Part shown: positions 35,835-44,503 of the stretch, piece after piece
How the letters are laid out: each line of letters begins with the position of its first letter
How positions within the stretch are numbered: the stretch's first letter is position 1
Assembly (NCBI RefSeq): GCF_001427605.1
Contig: NZ_LMGZ01000010.1
Coordinates: 1-63,223, forward strand
Reading direction: 5' to 3'
DNA length: 63,223 bases
DNA from: Devosia sp. Root635
Lineage (GTDB): Bacteria > Pseudomonadota > Alphaproteobacteria > Rhizobiales > Devosiaceae
Made by a program: the position numbers and the translations under genes
Notes under the pieces: generated by a model
What the model saw: the letters and a program-made list of their open reading frames with translations, nothing else
Databases searched by the model: none
Told to the model about the DNA's origin: nothing

Positions 35835-35911
35835 GAGACCGGAATGCTTGGAGGATTTGTGGGCCGTGTGTAGCATAGAGCGGCACGAGCGCAAGGGCGG
35901 GGGCGAAGCGG

Positions 35912-38020
35912 GTGCTGGAGGCCGAAACACGCGAGCGCGAAACCGGCATCGTGTCCGTGCCGCTGCACGCCCTGCCACAGCGCCTGCCGCCCGCGGCAAC
36001 GGTGGACAGGGGCCTTGCCGATGCGGCGGTTGCGCGGCGTCTTTTCGTGCTGCTGCCCTTTGCCATGATCGTCGGACTCATCGGCTATGCCGCGCTGCCA
36101 TTCGAGCCGGCGCCGCAGGCATTGGCCATGCTTGGGACCGTTGCGCTTTTACCTGTTATGCTGCTGTGGCGGTCGCCTGGCCTGCCCTTGGCCGGAATAC
36201 TGATCGCGGCCTGGGCCGGGTTCTGCCTGTTGCCGCTGCATGGGCTGTGGTTCGGCACCACCATGCTGACACGCCCCGCCTACGGGCTCTACCAGGGCCG
36301 GGTGGACGAGATCGTGTCGGCCACCGATGAAAGCCGTCGCATCGTCGTTTCCGGCTTCATCCCGCTGGCCGACGATCGGCCAGTCGATATCGCGCGCGCC
36401 CGGCTCGTGGTGCCGCCCGAACCGCCATTGGCGCCGGGCGACATCATCCGCGCCAACATACGGCTGGCGCCGGTGCCCGGACCGATCCTGCCCGGCGCCT
36501 TCGACGGGCAGTTCCACGCCTATTTCGCGGGCATCGGCGCCTATGGCAACGTCACTAGCGACTTCGCCCTGGTGAGCACCGGCGGGCCCGACCCGACGCG
36601 CGCCGTGGAAGGCCTGCGCATGGCCATCGGCAGCCGCATCGACGCGGTTCTGGACGGCCCCTCGGCAGCCATCGGCCGGGCGATGGTGGTGGGGGACCAG
36701 AGCGCCATCGACGATGCGACCCGCGACGTCATGGCGGCCGCCGGACTGGCCCACATCTATTCGATCTCGGGCCTGCATCTTTCCATCGTGGCGGGCGGCA
36801 TGTTCTTCCTGCTGCGGCTCCTGCTCGCCTCCATCCCGGCAATCGCCACAAGCTGGCCGGTCAAGAAGATCGCGGCCGTCGGCGGCATCCTCGCAGCGGC
36901 CGGCTATCTGTTGCTGGCCGGCGGGCTCGCCAATGTACCGGCTTTGCGCTCCACCATCATGCTGGGGCTGATTTTCGGCGCGGTGCTGGCCGGGCGGCGG
37001 GCGCTGACCATGCGAAATGTCGCCATCGCCGCGCTGGCCATCATCGTCATCGACCCCGCCAGCGTCTTCCGCGCCAGCTTCCAGCTTTCCTTTGCCGCCG
37101 TGGTGGCGCTGATCGGCATCTACGAAATGCCGCACCGCCAGCCGGACAGGGACCGCAGCTGGGGCCGGCGCCTATGGGCCACCATCTGGGCCACGGCACT
37201 CACCAGCCTCATCGCCGGCACCGCCACGCTGCTGTTCTCGGCCTATCATTTCCAGCAGACGGCGCCGCTCGGCGTCCTTGGCAACGTGCTGGTGCTGCCG
37301 GTGGTCAGCCTCGTCATCATGCCTTTCGCCGTGCTGTCGGTGCTGGCCATGCCCTTCGGCGTGGAGGCGCCGTTCGTCATGGCGATGGGCTGGGGCATAG
37401 ACCGCATGGTCGACGGCGCCGCGCTGGTGGCCTTCTGGAGCGCGGGACTGACCGGTAACCCATTGCTGACTGGTCTGGCCCTGATCATCGGCCTTGTCGC
37501 CCTGGCCTGGTTCGCTTTTCTCAACAGCTGGTGGCGGCTGCTTGGCCCGGCCTTGGCGCTGCCGCTGATCCTGCTGGTGGGGCTGGATCAACGGCCGGAC
37601 CTGCTCATCGCCGATACCACGCAGGCGGTGGCCTTGCGCACGGAAGCCGGCCTTGGGCTCATCACCGGCCGCACCGGCAGCTTCGCCACCGACGTCTGGA
37701 GCGAGCATTACCAGGAGCCGATAGCGCCCGTGGCCGAAGGGGCTCGCTGTGACAGCCTGGGCTGTATCGCGACCACCGGCCGTTTCTCCGTCGCGGTGGT
37801 CCGCAATGCGGCGGCCTTCGCCGAGGATTGCGGTCTGCATGCGCTGGTCGTTGCCCGTATCCGGGCCCCCGAAACCTGCGCCGGTAGTCAGGTCATCGAT
37901 GCCGATGCGCTGGCGGAAGGGGGCGTCCACTGGCTGCGCTGGAACGCGGCGGCGGCGCGGTTCGATATCCGCACCGCCATTCCCAATCTCACCCGGCCTT
38001 GGCGAGTCGTGCCACGGTGA
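35912..38020 (+). CDS. comEC: ComEC/Rec2 family competence membrane protein
   Basis: The 702-residue polytopic protein has N-terminal membrane helices and an OB-like DUF4131 domain (about 100-210). The ComEC competence domain follows (about 220-520), with '[22 protein letters not shown]' type signature ([11 protein letters not shown]) and '[15 protein letters not shown]'. The C-terminal part is a reduced beta-lactamase-like region without a complete HxHxDH motif. It forms the DNA uptake channel in competent bacteria. The start is GTG. Its 3' end overlaps the GH42 gene by 32 bp. Confidence 0.92.
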   Translation: MLEAETRERETGIVSVPLHALPQRLPPAATVDRGLADAAVARRLFVLLPFAMIVGLIGYAALPFEPAPQALAMLGTVALLPVMLLWRSPGLPLAGILIAAWAGFCLLPLHGLWFGTTMLTRPAYGLYQGRVDEIVSATDESRRIVVSGFIPLADDRPVDIARARLVVPPEPPLAPGDIIRANIRLAPVPGPILPGAFDGQFHAYFAGIGAYGNVTSDFALVSTGGPDPTRAVEGLRMAIGSRIDAVLDGPSAAIGRAMVVGDQSAIDDATRDVMAAAGLAHIYSISGLHLSIVAGGMFFLLRLLLASIPAIATSWPVKKIAAVGGILAAAGYLLLAGGLANVPALRSTIMLGLIFGAVLAGRRALTMRNVAIAALAIIVIDPASVFRASFQLSFAAVVALIGIYEMPHRQPDRDRSWGRRLWATIWATALTSLIAGTATLLFSAYHFQQTAPLGVLGNVLVLPVVSLVIMPFAVLSVLAMPFGVEAPFVMAMGWGIDRMVDGAALVAFWSAGLTGNPLLTGLALIIGLVALAWFAFLNSWWRLLGPALALPLILLVGLDQRPDLLIADTTQAVALRTEAGLGLITGRTGSFATDVWSEHYQEPIAPVAEGARCDSLGCIATTGRFSVAVVRNAAAFAEDCGLHALVVARIRAPETCAGSQVIDADALAEGGVHWLRWNAAAARFDIRTAIPNLTRPWRVVPR

Positions 38021-39950
38021 CACCGGCCGCCGGCATGTCGGCCGATCCGACCACATAGCCGGCCTCATCCTTGGCCGCGTTGAGCGTTGCGGGGCGCGAA
38101 CCGTAGTTGACATAGATGCGGAAGCCGTCGCGGGTGCGGCAGCGTACGCCGGCGGGCAGAGCCAGTGTGGGCAGATCGGCTTCGGCAATCAGATAGTCGG
38201 CTACGCGCTGCACCATCGCCTTGGTGCCGCTGGCGCCGAGATAGAAGAGCTTGCCCTGCGACACCAGTACCGGCCAGCCTTCATTATCCTCGATAACCAC
38301 GTCCGCCCCGGTTTCGATACGTTCGCGCCAGTGGCGCACCGCGCCGCCGCCGCCCTTGACCTCGACTTCCACCGCCGGATCGATGCTGTCGATCCGCGCC
38401 ACTTTCACATCGAGCAGGTTGCTCGGCAGGTCCGGCGCCAGTGCCGCCGGAATGGCAAAATTCTCGGTCTTGGAACCCGAACGCGGCCCGATCAGCAGGT
38501 GGCCCTCGAATTCGGTGATGGCGTGGCGCAGCTCGTCGTTCCAGGCAAACAGCGCCGGGATGGCGACGATGTCATAGCCGGCAAAACTCCTCGTGCTCGG
38601 CGGCAGGATGTCGATATCGATGCCATGCTTGCGGAAGGCGGCGTAAAGCGCCCGCACATGCGCGCCATGTGAAAAGCCCTTGGCCTGTGGCTGGATGTCC
38701 CATGCCCATTCGCTCTCGTAGTCGAAGACGATGGCGACGCGCCCCTTGGTGGCATTACCTCCCAGGCCGACCAGCGCCAGTTCCTGGGCAACCTGGATGG
38801 CCTCGTGATAGGCCGGCGCCGGCTCGCTGTCGGGCCGCAGCAGGCCCGCATGCATCTGTTCCTGCGCAAACGGCGCCTGCCGCCAGCGGAAATAGGTCAC
38901 CACCTCGGCGCCATGGGAAAAGGCCTCCCAGGCCCATAGCCGCGCCATACCGGATAGCGGGTCGGGGTTGAACTGGGCCCAGTTCACCGGGCCGGGCTGT
39001 TGTTCCATGACCCACCAGCGGCCATGCCCCACGGCGCGATAGAGATCGTGGTGGAAGGCGGCATTGTCCGGATCGCCCTGGCGCATATAGAGGCGCTTGA
39101 TCTCATCGGGCTCGTCGCTGACGGCCAGATGCCCGATCGGATAGCTGTCCCAACTGGCGATATCGAGCGTTTCGGCCAGGTCGTAATGGTCGAACTCGGT
39201 ATAGCGGCTCATGAAATTGTGGATCACCGGCAGGTCGGGACGCTTGGCCTTGAGGATGTCGAACTGCACCTTGTTGAAGGCGGCGACCTGGTCGGACGCA
39301 TAGCGGCGGAAATCGAGGTCATGCGCAGGCGCGGCCTCGCAGACCAGGAGGTTGGGCAGGTCAATCTGGTCGAAGCGATTGTATTCCATCGACCAGAACA
39401 CATTGCCCCAGGCGTGGTTCAGCGCGTCGATCGTGCCGTATTTTTCGGCCAGCCAGCGCTGGAAACCTTCCCTTGCGGCTGGCGAATAAGAATAGGTGGT
39501 GCCGTGGCAGCCATATTCGTTATCCGTCTGCCAGGCGCCTAGGGCAGGGTGGTCGCCCACCGCGTCGGCCAGCAGGCACGTGATGCGGCCGGCCTCCTCG
39601 CGATAGCCGAGATGGCTGAAATCATAGTGCCGGCGCGAGCCGAAGCCTCTGCGGCGCCCCTGCGCATCGACCGCCAGCATGTCCGGGTGCTTGTCCACCA
39701 TCCAGCGCGGCGGCGTGGCGGTCGGCGTGCCGAACACCACCTTGAGCCCGTGCCGCCCCAGCACGTCCATCGACCGGATGATCCAGTCGAAGGTCAGTTT
39801 GCCCGGCTCCGGCTCCAGCTTGGACCAGGCGAATTCGCCGATCCGCACCCAGACAATGCCGGCCTCGGCCATGCGCGCGGCGTCGCGCTCCCACACGTCT
39901 TCGGGCCAGTGTTCGGGATAGTAGCAGACGCCGAGGGCGGGGGAGGTCAT
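37989..39950 (-). CDS. GH42 beta-galactosidase
   Basis: The 653-residue protein matches GH42: 'GVCYYPEHWPEDVWERD', 'RIGEFAWSKLEPEPG', the acid/base Glu in 'WQTDNEYGCHGT' and the nucleophile Glu in 'WWVMEQQPGPVNWA'. Trimerisation and C-terminal beta domains follow. There is no signal peptide, so it hydrolyses imported galactosides in the cytoplasm. The start at 39950 (MTSPALGVCYYPEHWPE) is supported by homology pattern. It heads away from comEC, with a 32-bp 3' overlap, and is downstream of the galactonate pathway genes on the same strand. Confidence 0.95.
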   Translation of the reverse strand: MTSPALGVCYYPEHWPEDVWERDAARMAEAGIVWVRIGEFAWSKLEPEPGKLTFDWIIRSMDVLGRHGLKVVFGTPTATPPRWMVDKHPDMLAVDAQGRRRGFGSRRHYDFSHLGYREEAGRITCLLADAVGDHPALGAWQTDNEYGCHGTTYSYSPAAREGFQRWLAEKYGTIDALNHAWGNVFWSMEYNRFDQIDLPNLLVCEAAPAHDLDFRRYASDQVAAFNKVQFDILKAKRPDLPVIHNFMSRYTEFDHYDLAETLDIASWDSYPIGHLAVSDEPDEIKRLYMRQGDPDNAAFHHDLYRAVGHGRWWVMEQQPGPVNWAQFNPDPLSGMARLWAWEAFSHGAEVVTYFRWRQAPFAQEQMHAGLLRPDSEPAPAYHEAIQVAQELALVGLGGNATKGRVAIVFDYESEWAWDIQPQAKGFSHGAHVRALYAAFRKHGIDIDILPPSTRSFAGYDIVAIPALFAWNDELRHAITEFEGHLLIGPRSGSKTENFAIPAALAPDLPSNLLDVKVARIDSIDPAVEVEVKGGGGAVRHWRERIETGADVVIEDNEGWPVLVSQGKLFYLGASGTKAMVQRVADYLIAEADLPTLALPAGVRCRTRDGFRIYVNYGSRPATLNAAKDEAGYVVGSADMPAAGVTVARLAKAG

Positions 39951-39960
39951 GGCAAAAGTC

Positions 39961-40839
39961 TCAGAGAACGACGGGCGTTTCGGGCTGGCCGGCAACATCG
40001 ACCGCGATGGCAAAAAGGCTCCCGGCATGCTTTTCGGCGGCGAGCTGTTCGGCGCTCAGGTTCTTGGCGGCGGTAGTGATGAACATGGTCTTGAGGTCCG
40101 GCCCGCCGAAAGCGGGGCAGGTGACCTGGCTCACCGGCACCTCCACGATGCGGTCGATGGACCCGTCCGGAGCGTGGCGGACCACGCAGGAGCCGCCCCA
40201 GCGGGCGTTCCACAGATAGCCCTCGCTATCGACCACGGCGCCATCGGGATAACCGCGATGCCCCTCGATATCGGCAAACAGCGTCCATTCGCCCACGGGC
40301 AGGCCCGTTGCCGGATCGGTGGCACATTGCATGATTTTCCTGGTCGGAGTGTCCGTCCAATAGGCGATACGGCCATCCGGCGAGAAACAGGTCGCATTGG
40401 GGATGCTGATGCCCGATTTCAGCGTGGTCAGCACGCCGGCGCGATAATGATAGACCGAGCCGATCGGCGCCTCCGCCTCGCTCTTGGTCATGGTGCCGAT
40501 CCAGAACGCCCCGGAGGGATGGACGCGGCTGTCATTGGTGCGGGTGACCGGGTTGTCGGCTTCGATCTCGTTGATGCGGTTCATGCCGCCGGTCGCCAGG
40601 TCGAACGCCTTGAGCCCGGTTTCGGTGGCGAGAACCAGCATGTGATCGTCGACGATTCCCGCTGCGGCCACCGTCTCGTTGAACAGCCAGCTATCGGCCA
40701 CCTCGCCATCGGCGGTTACCGCAAACAGCGTCTGCTCGTTGATATCGAAGAAGAACAATTGCTGACGCCCGGCATGCCAGATCGGACCTTCGCCCAATTG
40801 GCACTGGCTGTCGAACAGCAGGCTTGCGGTGGCGCTCAT
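39961..40839 (-). CDS. SMP-30/gluconolactonase family sugar lactonase
   Basis: The 292-residue six-bladed propeller has metal ligands in 'CQLGEGPIWHAG' (Glu), 'TRTNDSRVHPSGAFWIGTM' (Asn/Asp) and 'YPDGAVVDSEGYLWNARWGG' (Asp). Such enzymes open aldonolactones; with dgoA and dgoK adjacent, galactonolactone is the likely substrate. It overlaps dgoA by 4 bp and precedes the GH42 gene by 10 bp, so the four genes are one operon. Confidence 0.93.
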   Translation of the reverse strand: MSATASLLFDSQCQLGEGPIWHAGRQQLFFFDINEQTLFAVTADGEVADSWLFNETVAAAGIVDDHMLVLATETGLKAFDLATGGMNRINEIEADNPVTRTNDSRVHPSGAFWIGTMTKSEAEAPIGSVYHYRAGVLTTLKSGISIPNATCFSPDGRIAYWTDTPTRKIMQCATDPATGLPVGEWTLFADIEGHRGYPDGAVVDSEGYLWNARWGGSCVVRHAPDGSIDRIVEVPVSQVTCPAFGGPDLKTMFITTAAKNLSAEQLAAEKHAGSLFAIAVDVAGQPETPVVL

Positions 40840-41447
40840 CGGGCTTTCCCCGCGTCATAGGCGGCCACGGCCGCGGCGGCGCGCTCGGCCACCTGGGCCG
40901 CGTCCATGCCGGGCTTGTAGATATAGGTGCCCAGCCCGAAGCCGGTGCAGCCGGCGGCGAAATACTCGCCGAAATTGTCGGGATTGGCCCCGCCCACGGC
41001 ATAGACCGGCATCTCGGGCGGCAGCACCGCCTTCATCGCCTTGATGCCCTTGGGGCCGAGCACTTCGGCGGGGAAAAATTTGAGCCCGGTGGCGCCGGCC
41101 TTGATGGCGCGGAAGGCGTCGGTGGGGGTGAACACTCCCGGATAGGACAGCATCTGCAGCCGTGCGGTTTCCTCGATCACCTGCTTGTTGGTGTCGGGCG
41201 AGACGATGAAGGTGCCCCCGGCATCGGAAACCGCCCAGACCTGCTTCTTGTTCAGCACGGTGCCGGCGCCGATAGCCGCCTGTTCGTCCAGCGCATTGGA
41301 GGCCAGCGCGATGCTGGTCAGCGCGTCGGGCGAATTGAGCGGCACTTCGATCATGGTGATGCCGGCGGCAATCAGCGCCTGGCAGACGTCCACGGTCTCG
41401 TTCGGCGTGATGCCGCGTAGGATGGCGATGATGTGGCGATGGTCCAT
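40836..41447 (-). CDS. dgoA: 2-dehydro-3-deoxy-6-phosphogalactonate aldolase
   Basis: The 203-residue class I aldolase of the KDPG/KDPGal family has 'IAILRGITPNETVDVCQAL', 'GAGTVLNKKQV' and the Schiff-base Lys in 'GLKFFPAEVLG'. It splits KDPGal to pyruvate and glyceraldehyde-3-phosphate. The adjacent KDGal kinase supports galactonate over gluconate. It is 12 bp after dgoK. Confidence 0.93.
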   Translation of the reverse strand: MDHRHIIAILRGITPNETVDVCQALIAAGITMIEVPLNSPDALTSIALASNALDEQAAIGAGTVLNKKQVWAVSDAGGTFIVSPDTNKQVIEETARLQMLSYPGVFTPTDAFRAIKAGATGLKFFPAEVLGPKGIKAMKAVLPPEMPVYAVGGANPDNFGEYFAAGCTGFGLGTYIYKPGMDAAQVAERAAAAVAAYDAGKAR

Positions 41448-41459
41448 TGCTCAATTCTC

Positions 41460-42380
41460 CTAGGCGACGAAGCTGCGCGCGGCCTTGAGGCCGGCGAGCA
41501 CGATTTCGGTGGCGTCGCGGGCTTCGCCGCTTGCGCCGATCATGCCCAGCACCTGCGCGTAGAGCGCGCAGAGGGCGGGCGAGCCGATCAATGGCACGGC
41601 TTGCTGGCCTATCAGATGACGATTGCTGCCGATTTCGGTGCCGATCAGCAGGCCCGAGAGATAGCCGGCGCACCAGTCTGGCTGGCGGCCCGACAGCAGC
41701 GAGCCCGCCCGCACCTGAAACAGGGTGCCCAGCAATTGCTCGGGATGCTCCAGCCCGGCTGCGGCGCCCGCCGCAAAGCCATCGGCGCGCGCCGGGCCGT
41801 CGAGGTCGCCGTCGAACGAGTGGCGCAGCACCGAATGGGTGCGCAGCACCTCGAACATTTCGCCGGTCATCGCCGTAGAAAAGTGCTCGATGCGGGTGCC
41901 GGACAGTTGCGCCCATTTTGAATGGGTGCCGGGCATGCAGACGACGCCAGAAAATCCCGCCGTCAGCGCGGCCAGGCCCAGCAACTGGGTCTCCTCGCCC
42001 CGCATCACGTTGTCGGCCCCTGCCTTCTGGCACACGCCGGGCAGGATGGCCGGAGCGATCCGCGCGTCAGGCATTTCCGGTCGCACGGCGCCGTCGAGCA
42101 GGCCGCGCAGGTCCGTCGGCGCTTCGAGATACGGCGCTTCCAGCCACCCCTGGCGCGCGCCTGCCATGCCGCAGATCAGCACCTCGAGCGGACCGGACCG
42201 GGCCGAACTCACCTCGTCCAGCAATTCGGTCAGCGCGGCGGGGAAGTCCGCGCGCGCCAGCTTGCCCATGCCCTTGGGCGAGGTCTTCTCGAACACCACC
42301 GCGCCATTGGGGCCGATGCCCCAGGCGCGAAGGTTGGAGGTGCCCCAGTCCACGGCAACCCAGTCTACTATCTCAGTCAC
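41460..42380 (-). CDS. dgoK: 2-dehydro-3-deoxygalactonokinase
   Basis: The 306-residue sugar-acid kinase begins 'VAVDWGTSNLRAWGI', the phosphate-binding loop of the ASKHA fold. It contains 'GMAGARQGW' and 'MPGTHSKWAQL', typical of DgoK. It phosphorylates KDGal for DgoA. It is first in the minus-strand operon dgoK-dgoA-lactonase-GH42. The 272-bp divergent region to the dehydratase holds the promoters. Confidence 0.94.
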   Translation of the reverse strand: MTEIVDWVAVDWGTSNLRAWGIGPNGAVVFEKTSPKGMGKLARADFPAALTELLDEVSSARSGPLEVLICGMAGARQGWLEAPYLEAPTDLRGLLDGAVRPEMPDARIAPAILPGVCQKAGADNVMRGEETQLLGLAALTAGFSGVVCMPGTHSKWAQLSGTRIEHFSTAMTGEMFEVLRTHSVLRHSFDGDLDGPARADGFAAGAAAGLEHPEQLLGTLFQVRAGSLLSGRQPDWCAGYLSGLLIGTEIGSNRHLIGQQAVPLIGSPALCALYAQVLGMIGASGEARDATEIVLAGLKAARSFVA

Positions 42381-42652
42381 TGATATCCCTCATCGCGCAG
42401 GCCCGACGCGGCGCGACCCTAGCGGCTGCATCCTGTTTCAGCCAGCCCGATTCTAAGTGGCACAACAGCCCGGATCGGCCGGCCCGGTCCCCTCGTTTGG
42501 TAAGATTTTCAGAGCGTTGGGAAATATCGCGGAGGCTGCTTCTCATTTGTATGATTTTTTCCTCGGAATCGCGTTCACTCTGGCGTAAGCCATGCTAGAA
42601 CGGCTCCAAACGGCGGGCATATTGCGCCCATCGGACCCAAGAGGAAAATGAC

Positions 42653-44464
42653 ATGACTGCAGGCAATGGCCACGGCGAGGCGCCCAAGAAATTGCGTTCG
42701 CGTGCCTGGTTCGACAATCCCGACAATCCGGACATGACGGCACTCTATCTCGAGCGCTACATGAATTTTGGCGTGTCGCGCGAGGAACTGCAGTCGGGCA
42801 AGCCGATCATCGGCATCGCCCAGACAGGCTCGGACCTGTCGCCCTGCAATCGCCACCATATCGTCCTCGCCGAGCGCGTGCGCGACGGCATTCGTGAGGC
42901 CGGCGGCATTGCCATCGAATTCCCGGTTCATCCGATTCAGGAAACCGGCAAGCGCCCCACCGCCGGCCTCGACCGCAACCTGGCCTATCTCGGTCTCGTC
43001 GAAGTGCTTTACGGCTATCCGCTCGACGGCGTCGTGCTTACCATCGGCTGCGACAAGACCACGCCGGCCATGCTGATGGGCGCCGCCACAGTCAACATTC
43101 CCGCGATTGCGCTGTCGGTCGGTCCTATGCTCAACGGCTGGCACAAGGGCGAGCGCACCGGTTCGGGCACCATCGTCTGGAAGGCCCGCCAGATGATGGC
43201 GGCCGGTGAGATCGACTATGCCCAGTTCATTGAACTGGTGGCCTCGTCCGCTCCCTCGACCGGCTTCTGCAATACAATGGGCACGGCCTCGACCATGAAT
43301 TCGCTGGCCGAGGCGCTGGGTATGCAATTGCCCGGTTCGGCCGCCATTCCCGCGCCCTATCGCGACCGCCAGGAAATGGCCTATCGCACCGGCAAGCGCA
43401 TCGTCGACATGGTGCACGAGGACCTCAAACCCTCCGATATCCTGACCAAGGACAATTTCCTCAACGCCATTGTGGTCAATTCAGCCATTGGCGGCTCGAC
43501 CAATGCGCCGATCCACATCAACGCCATCGCCAGGCATATCGGCGTGCCGCTCGATATCGACGACTGGCAGAAGCACGGCCACAAGGTGCCGTTGCTGGTC
43601 AATCTGCAGCCCGCCGGCGAATATCTGGGCGAGGATTTCTACCATGCCGGCGGCGTGCCGGCGGTGGTCAACGAGCTGATGGGCCAGGGGCTGATCCGCG
43701 AGGGTGCGCCCACCGTCAACGGCAAGCCCATCGGCGAGAACTGCAAGGCAACGCCGATCCAGGACGACAAGGTCATCCGCCCCTTCGCCAATCCGCTCAA
43801 GGCCGAGGCCGGGTTCCTGGTGCTGCGTGGCAACCTCTTCGACAATGCCATCATGAAGACCAGCGTGATCTCGTCGGAGTTCCGCGACCGCTATCTCAAC
43901 AACCCTGCCCATCCCGGCATGTTCGAGGGCAAGGCGGTGGTGTTCGACGGTCCCGAGGACTACCACCACCGCATCGACGATCCGGCGCTCGATATCGACG
44001 AGAATACGCTGCTGTTCATGCGCGGCGCCGGCCCCATCGGCTATCCGGGTGCTGCCGAAGTGGTCAACATGCGGCCGCCGGCCTATCTCATCAAGAAGGG
44101 CATCCACTCCCTTGCCTGCATCGGCGACGGCCGCCAGTCGGGCACTTCGGGCTCGCCCTCGATCCTCAATGCCTCGCCAGAGGCGGCCGCAGGCGGCAAT
44201 CTCGCCATCCTCAGGACCGGTGACCAGGTCCGCATTGACCTCAACAAAGGTGAGGCCGATATCCTGATTTCGAACGAGGAAATCGCCCAGCGTCGCGCGG
44301 AGCTTGAAGCCGCTGGTGGCTACAAGTTCCCCAAGCACCAGACGCCCTGGCAGGAAATCCAGCGCGGCATCGTCGGCCAGCTCGGCGAGGGCGCCATCCT
44401 CAAGCCGGCCGAGAAATACCAGCGCATCGCCCAGACCAACGGCGTCCCGCGCGACAACCACTGA
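42653..44464 (+). CDS. IlvD/Edd family sugar-acid dehydratase
   Basis: The 603-residue Fe-S dehydratase has cluster-type Cys residues in '[11 protein letters not shown]', '[11 protein letters not shown]' and '[17 protein letters not shown]'. Overall pattern is closest to the pentonate/hexonate group (L-arabinonate, D-xylonate, D-galactonate, D-fuconate dehydratases), not to DHAD or Edd. With dgoK and dgoA adjacent it probably converts D-galactonate to KDGal, but L-arabinonate cannot be excluded. The start has AGAGGAAAA upstream. A strong hairpin follows. Confidence 0.9.
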   Translation: MTAGNGHGEAPKKLRSRAWFDNPDNPDMTALYLERYMNFGVSREELQSGKPIIGIAQTGSDLSPCNRHHIVLAERVRDGIREAGGIAIEFPVHPIQETGKRPTAGLDRNLAYLGLVEVLYGYPLDGVVLTIGCDKTTPAMLMGAATVNIPAIALSVGPMLNGWHKGERTGSGTIVWKARQMMAAGEIDYAQFIELVASSAPSTGFCNTMGTASTMNSLAEALGMQLPGSAAIPAPYRDRQEMAYRTGKRIVDMVHEDLKPSDILTKDNFLNAIVVNSAIGGSTNAPIHINAIARHIGVPLDIDDWQKHGHKVPLLVNLQPAGEYLGEDFYHAGGVPAVVNELMGQGLIREGAPTVNGKPIGENCKATPIQDDKVIRPFANPLKAEAGFLVLRGNLFDNAIMKTSVISSEFRDRYLNNPAHPGMFEGKAVVFDGPEDYHHRIDDPALDIDENTLLFMRGAGPIGYPGAAEVVNMRPPAYLIKKGIHSLACIGDGRQSGTSGSPSILNASPEAAAGGNLAILRTGDQVRIDLNKGEADILISNEEIAQRRAELEAAGGYKFPKHQTPWQEIQRGIVGQLGEGAILKPAEKYQRIAQTNGVPRDNH

Positions 44465-44470
44465 ACAGTG

Positions 44471-44499
44471 ACAAGGCCCGCATGCTGTGCGGGCCTTGT
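44471..44499. terminator. Bidirectional hairpin between dehydratase and GH78 genes
   Basis: Perfect 12-bp arms ACAAGGCCCGCA and TGCGGGCCTTGT lie between two convergent genes. T-rich tails are short on both sides. Confidence 0.7.
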
Positions 44500-44503
44500 G
44501 CAT

